DNA from: Anopheles merus
Lineage: Eukaryota > Arthropoda > Insecta > Diptera > Culicidae
NCBI RefSeq assembly: GCF_017562075.2
Contig: NC_054082.1
Span: 33,821,148 to 33,885,147, forward strand
Reading direction: 5' to 3'
Length of the DNA stretch: 64,000 bases
The number at the start of each line of letters is the position of its first letter. Positions within the stretch are counted from its first letter, which is position 1. This document shows positions 58,888 to 64,000 of the stretch, piece by piece. The notes beneath the pieces are model-generated. The model was given only the letters and a program-made list of their open reading frames with translations. It ran no database searches and was not told the origin of the DNA. The translations under genes and the position numbers were made by a program.

Positions 58888-61800
58888 ATACATTTCTTAC
58901 AATTAAATTTGGTTTTATGGTAGTAATATGAAAACCGGTTCAAAACTAAGTTGATATTATTATACCCAGTTTTTCACGTATCTTTGACTACCACCACTAT
59001 AGGAACACACTACGACGACTATAGGGACCATAGCACAATCATAGATACAACGAAGAAGTCACAAAAATCGGCATTTTTTGTAGAATTGCAGAGTTTGATG
59101 ATTAAAAATGGTTGTGGTTGGGAGGATAAAACTTATTTCAAGTGCAATGTACTAAGATTTATATATATCTACTAGCTGATTCACACTTTAAATTTGTTTA
59201 AACACATCTGTACCACTGCAACTTGTACCACTATTGGTACACTTAAACCAACAATAGCAATATTGACTTCGAATCAAAAACTGAATGACCCATAAAAGGG
59301 TAAAACCTCACACAAGCTGTCCAAAAGTAATCCTTCAGAGACCAAAATTGAGGATACGCATTCCATTAGTGGCTAAATTTGGACTTTACCAACGCGGTTT
59401 GGTATCGTAAAGGCTAAACTAAGCGCTAAAGACAACATTTCAAAACCCTTACTTTTTCCACCAAGAATGCAGCTCAGAAAGCCATAAAATTAAGCGTTTT
59501 GAACTCTTCAACTTTGCTCGTTTAGCTACCAAACAAATGCTTGACATTTCTATGAAGCCATAACACACGCTTGCTATCGCAGAAGCATTATACGTGAGCA
59601 AACCGTTTCATGCACGCCGCCTAAACCTCACTGCCAACCAGTTATCCTCATTTGCGTCCTTGCAGGTGCACCCAATTACCTTGGCACAACAAACCAGCCA
59701 GCTAAAAGTCACTCGCTGATACAACAAATAGCGCTCTCTCTCTCTCTCTCTCTCTCTGGTTGAAACTAACCAAACCATAGCGCATCAAGCATCATGAATG
59801 TCCCTAAATAGACAGCGAACAAGCTCCAAAGCATGCAGTAAAACACAGACCGACGGGAACGCGCGTACTCACACAAAACAACAAATACACACACTCACAC
59901 ACATACGTATGTGTTTCCCTACCCCGTGGGGTGGTGCCGGGGCAGGGGCTGATAGTGGAAATACTTGTTAAGTAAATTGTACCATGAATAAGTAATCCAC
60001 TAGCCAGCATAATGGGCACCGGCCGCTCGGGCGGCATACAAGCGGCCTGCTCTTCCACTCATGTTTGCTTGCCGAGCGTGACCGCCATCCTTTTGCATGC
60101 CCATTACCCATACCCGTTGGGTTGCCGTTTTTTTTTCCTTCTTTCTTTCCGTCGCAAATGTACAACACCGAGTGAAACAACGCAACATCGGAGCGATGGG
60201 AGAGGCCCGCGCACGCATCGAAGCGCCCAAGCGCGCCCAGGTCCCAAGTGCGTGTTGTCTAACCGGGGGTTTCCACGATTCAACACTTCCCTCCTGCCCG
60301 GCCTTACACCGACCCCACGTGCCCACCGTTTCCATTGCATTTCCTATTCATCGAAAGAGCCCGTCGAAAGGCAAAACGCAACAAGCCGTGCTCCAGTGCT
60401 TTACGGTTCATTTTCTATGTCGTTTTTTGTGTCCTCTTCTTTTGCTCCTTTAACCAAACCCATTGAGCTGCCGGCTGTGTGGCCCACCGCTGTCACCGCA
60501 CGGACAGCAACACACAACCGTTGGCCGTTCATCAGCCAGCTCGGGAGCCCTCTCCGGTGCCTCCCATCGATTCGGCCCTCCTCTTTGCCGACTCGCGTAT
60601 GTCGCGCACATTCCGTGTTTTAGCTCACGACGCCCGGTGGGAATGTTGTGTGCGATCGGTAGCATTCCTAACCTATCTTTCTATTTATACCTCTCCTTCC
60701 ATCTACCGGTATTGAGGTCACTGCCAATACGGCGGCGGCGGCTGTCCCGTGTTTTTTTTACCCCCGACTGCCTTCGCAGCTTTGTTGGCTCGAACCGGTT
60801 GAGTTTGAAAAGCTCCACTCTGCTCCGAGCTTTCCTGCTGCTAGTCGAACGGTTCCAGACGGCATCCGTCGTCGTTGGCTTTCGCGCGCGGGGTTTGGAC
60901 GATACACGACGAGCACGACGGCGAGCGCGCGCATGCCCAATAGCACCCTACGGCATTGAGGAAAGGTTTCGGTTCGGACGCTCGGTCGAAAGCAAACGCC
61001 TTCGGTGGCTGGGACGAAAATCGAAAACCAAACACACACACACACAGCGCCCAATAAACCGATTGAACCGATTCAACGTTCGAATGGAAAGTGAAGCATT
61101 GGGCGAGGGTTTATGTTGGCGGCGTTGAAAACACACCAGAAAAACACCACCCCCATCGTGCTCCTCGCGGTGTCTTAGGTTCGTTTGCATTTATTTATCG
61201 CTCTTCTCTCATTTCCGCCAAAGGTCGACCGAGGGTGGGTGCGCGGCAATGGAACCCGGTGCCGATGATGGAAAAAAACCCCCGTCCGATTGGGTGTGTA
61301 GCGCTTGTTGCGCTTCCTTGTCCCGCGCCGTAATGGAGTAAAAAAAAACCCCTCATTCAGAGCTGCCAGACATCCATCTTGGTTTGATTTCGGGACTCAA
61401 TCGAATCAGCCAATAAAGCGGATGGAGTAGAAAGGGAGAGAGACACACACACACAAAACAGATGCAAAATTCAATGACGCGGGGGAAAATAGGAAGGAAG
61501 TTGAGCGGTATAGGTCAATGTATCGATTATGTGGCCCAGGTCCGGGTTAAAATTCGTGTTCTAGGTCGCGCCCCAAACACTCCAACGCCCCGAACAACAA
61601 CTCTCCCTCTCTTCCATGCCCCTTCCCCACGGTCAAAGTGAGGGTTGGGAAATGATGTTCCCGAGCCTCTTGCCTCGTTTCTTTTTAAATGCGAATGACT
61701 TTTTCACGGAAATCGAATTCGGATGAACTGCGACAGCAACGGCACAAGCCCTGCCCCCTCGACCGTCTTGTCGCTTCTGGGGTTTAAATTTTAAGCTTCC

Positions 61801-62240
61801 ATCATCGGTTGAACGGTTTCCTAGTGTACGATGTTTTTGGTGTTTGTATTGCCTGTGCTTACGGAAACAATACTTAATCGCAGCCACCAAATGGGAGGGT
61901 CGTCTCCATGGTTACTACACGTGCAGGGGATCTGTCCCTTGCGAGCGTTTCGCGGGAAAAGTCTTTCGTCTTGTTTGGACGATATTGCTAGGAGGGATGA
62001 CATTGGCCTTCCCAAAGTGGCGAAGGCTTACGATGGGTTCAAGTGTGTCAATAATAACAATATCGTTTTGCTGTTCTCGAGCCGTATTTGTATCAAAAAA
62101 TAATAATAAGGTAGGTGTTGCAACAGTTTGGAGTGGAGTGTACTTTGTACTACTTCATTCCGTGTTTGCCTTTTGTTTGCATCTCAGCAACGCTTTGACC
62201 TAGTTTTAGCACAAATTTGTTCTGAACCATTCACTTATCA
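58888..62240. other. Non-coding stretch, no gene recognised
   Basis: About 3.4 kb. A (CT)n run sits at 59733-59757. Around 59208-59252 there is TGTACCAC/TATTGGTACACTTA, which resembles one end of the element at 54219-55654. The GC-rich part at 60000-61130 has overlapping frames of up to 221 codons in several phases without motifs. Confidence 0.5.
59733..59757. repeat. (CT)n microsatellite
   Basis: A pure CT run of 25 bp. Confidence 0.95.
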
Positions 62241-62802
62241 GGGGAAAACGGGACAAAATGAGCATGCGGAGCAAAATGAGCACCCTTTATGTAAGCATTA
62301 GCCGGTATCGCGAAGCATTTTGGTTTAACCGAGTTCATATATTGGTCATTCATGTTCAAATGAACGATCATCAAAACTGTTAACGATTGCTCGAAAACGC
62401 ACCTAGGCAAACATAGGTTTTAAAAAATGTCGTCACACGTCGTTAAAATTAACACACAAAAAAACTCAATGCGTTCATAATGCCAAAGTCAAGTCAATTT
62501 TTAACGAATATGGTCGGTTTTTTTTATTTTTAACCTATTCTTTCGCGACAAGGCAAACATAATTTACAATACTCAAAATGTATTAATTGGAGTTTTTTGT
62601 TATAAAAACCATGTATGTTTAATAACCCGGTTTTAAACAACAACCAAGAATAATGCAAATTAAGATTAAGAAGCAAAATAATGTAATTTTCGAATAATGC
62701 CGATTCGAAAATAAACTTTAAATAAAGATGCAGGGACACTTGGAAGTTTTACATGAATATGCACTAATCAGCTTAACATGCCCATTTTGCCCCGCTTTCC
62801 CC
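62241..62802. mobile_element. Inverted-repeat MITE, 562 bp, superfamily unclear
   Basis: The left end GGGGAAAACGGGACAAAATG and the right end (reverse complement) GGGGAAAGCGGGGCAAAATG belong to a 26-bp inverted repeat matching at 23 positions. Just inside the left end CAAAATGAGCA occurs twice. No target duplication could be recognised on either side, so the superfamily is open. The interior is AT-rich and non-coding. Confidence 0.7.
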
Positions 62803-64000
62803 GACTGGTTTATGAGTCTATTGATAAGCTCCACAATAGCCAGATCGCATTGCACAAAAGTGTTTTGTTAATTGCCTTTATATGGATCATAATTTTGATA
62901 AGGAATTTTATTAAACCTTAAAAAATAAGACCCTTTTTCCATGATTCAGATCGGCGTGGCATCACAATTATCGTATAAAGTGTAATCAGGATAATGCACG
63001 CTGGAACGCTGAAGTGAATCTTCATCCTCCGGTATCATCTCCATTACAATACTGACTGCATAATAGAATGGATTGCACAAATACATCTCGTCCCATTACG
63101 TCCTCTCGTCCTGCCACAGAGGACAGCCAGCAAAGCCGCACGCAAGACGCACCCGGCAGTCGCTTAAGCCCTGGCAAACACTTAGCACGCTGCTTAACTG
63201 TAAACAATGCAAAGCAAAGCCATCGGCCCTGATCTGCCGCCAACGATTCCTCATTTACGAGCCCTCTGGAGAGGTGTGGCGCCGACCTTCATCCCTTTCA
63301 CTCCGAGGGAGGCTGCACAAAAACTCAAAACACTTGCACAAGCTTCCTGCTCAGGAGAAGATTGTTACAGATTGCTTTTGCATTTGCGTTCCGGGCGGGT
63401 GTGAAGGGAGGGGGCAGCAGAAGAGTTGACCCGTTCCATTTCATCGGAAGTTGTTCAAAGATGTCGACTGCAGCGACAGGCCAAGAACAAAGTAACGCAC
63501 CAAACCTCGCGGTACGTCCCGGGGATAGCGCTTGACGATGGAAAACGATAGCAGAGAAGGGAAAAAAAGACTAAAGAATAGCAAACTACACACATACACA
63601 CACAAGCGCGCGCGCACGTCGCCTCAAGAAAGGTGAAAGAGCAAAAAGTGCCTTCCTACGACCTGTCAATAAATCAACCCTTCCCCGAAACCCGGGCGGT
63701 GGTTGATGCCCCGCCGCACGAGGGAAGGATTATTTATTCCCTTTCACCGAGTATGCTCCCTTGCCGCACGTGTGTGTGTGTGTGTGTATGTGTGTGTGTG
63801 CCAACCATCCCACGTTCGCGTCCCGCACTCCTTGCCGAGACGACACAGGTTCGCAGGTGAAGTTAGCATAAAAGCGAGCGTGTTCTGCCGGCGGCCGAGA
63901 GGCCACTTCACTTCTGTCTCGGGCTCACTTTGTCATCAAGTTATGCTTTTATGCCTTCAAGAAACTAGCTCCACGTCAGAAACATTCCTTTCCTCTCAGT
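62803..64000. other. Non-coding stretch, no gene recognised
   Basis: About 1.2 kb to the window end. It has a short CG-alternating run near 63604-63616 and a TG repeat at 63770-63800. A CATAAAAGC motif at 63867 might be a TATA-like element, but no start or coding region can be tied to it. Confidence 0.5.
63770..63800. repeat. (TG)n microsatellite
   Basis: TG repeat with one TATG interruption, 31 bp. Confidence 0.95.

Noticed and set aside
60012..61128. Frames of 203 and 221 codons in GC-rich DNA
   Set aside because: They overlap in several phases and on both strands, lack motifs, and are rich in Arg, Pro and Ser as chance GC-rich frames are.
1..64000. CRISPR arrays, prokaryotic operons, rRNA or tRNA genes
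   Set aside because: No spaced direct-repeat array, no gene clusters and no cloverleaf-like sequence with both pol III boxes was found; the only B-box-like motif belongs to a SINE.

Overview
This is a eukaryotic, insect-like non-coding window, most probably from an anopheline mosquito. The reasons are short interspersed elements that resemble, from memory, the Anopheles SINE200 family, abundant long (GA)n/(CT)n and (TG)n/(CA)n microsatellites, several short inverted-repeat DNA elements of mosquito type, and a CsRn1-type Ty3/gypsy retrotransposon. No host protein-coding exon, rRNA or tRNA gene could be identified with confidence. The sequence reads like a long intron or intergenic region. Species assignment was not tested by any search.

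The best-supported content is mobile DNA. From 11396 to 18504 there is a 7 kb transposon island. It holds a 2.3 kb hAT-like element (11404-13741, 8-bp duplication CTGTACAG) and, nested inside it, a 632 bp hAT-like element (12775-13406, duplication ATATTTTC) carrying a tandem array of about 100-bp units. Only 22 bp further on is a complete minus-strand LTR retrotransposon (13772-18504). That retrotransposon has identical LTRs, a tRNA-Trp-type primer site, intact gag and pol joined by a -1 frameshift signal, and a 4-bp duplication ACAT; it looks young and possibly still active.

From 43386 to 45935 there is a second cluster: a 1.3 kb hAT-like element (43575-44889, duplication GTACAATG) with a GAACGG array and a SINE inside it, a 5'-truncated non-LTR retrotransposon (reverse transcriptase C-terminal part, 45060-45881) ending in (AG)n, and a roughly 55 bp fragment of the same family's 3' end at 43386. 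Scattered elsewhere are two more SINE copies, five short inverted-repeat elements (26131, 37315, 54219, 58636, 62241) and two decayed reverse-transcriptase relics (33405 and 53466).

The remaining DNA (about 1-11 kb, 18.5-25.8 kb, 26.4-33 kb, 34.6-37 kb, 38-43 kb, 46-53 kb, 55.7-64 kb) is unique-looking non-coding sequence punctuated by microsatellites, with one weak exon-like segment at 57672-57754. I found no undescribed multi-gene system. The value of the window lies in the nested transposon structures, whose borders and target duplications can be read directly.
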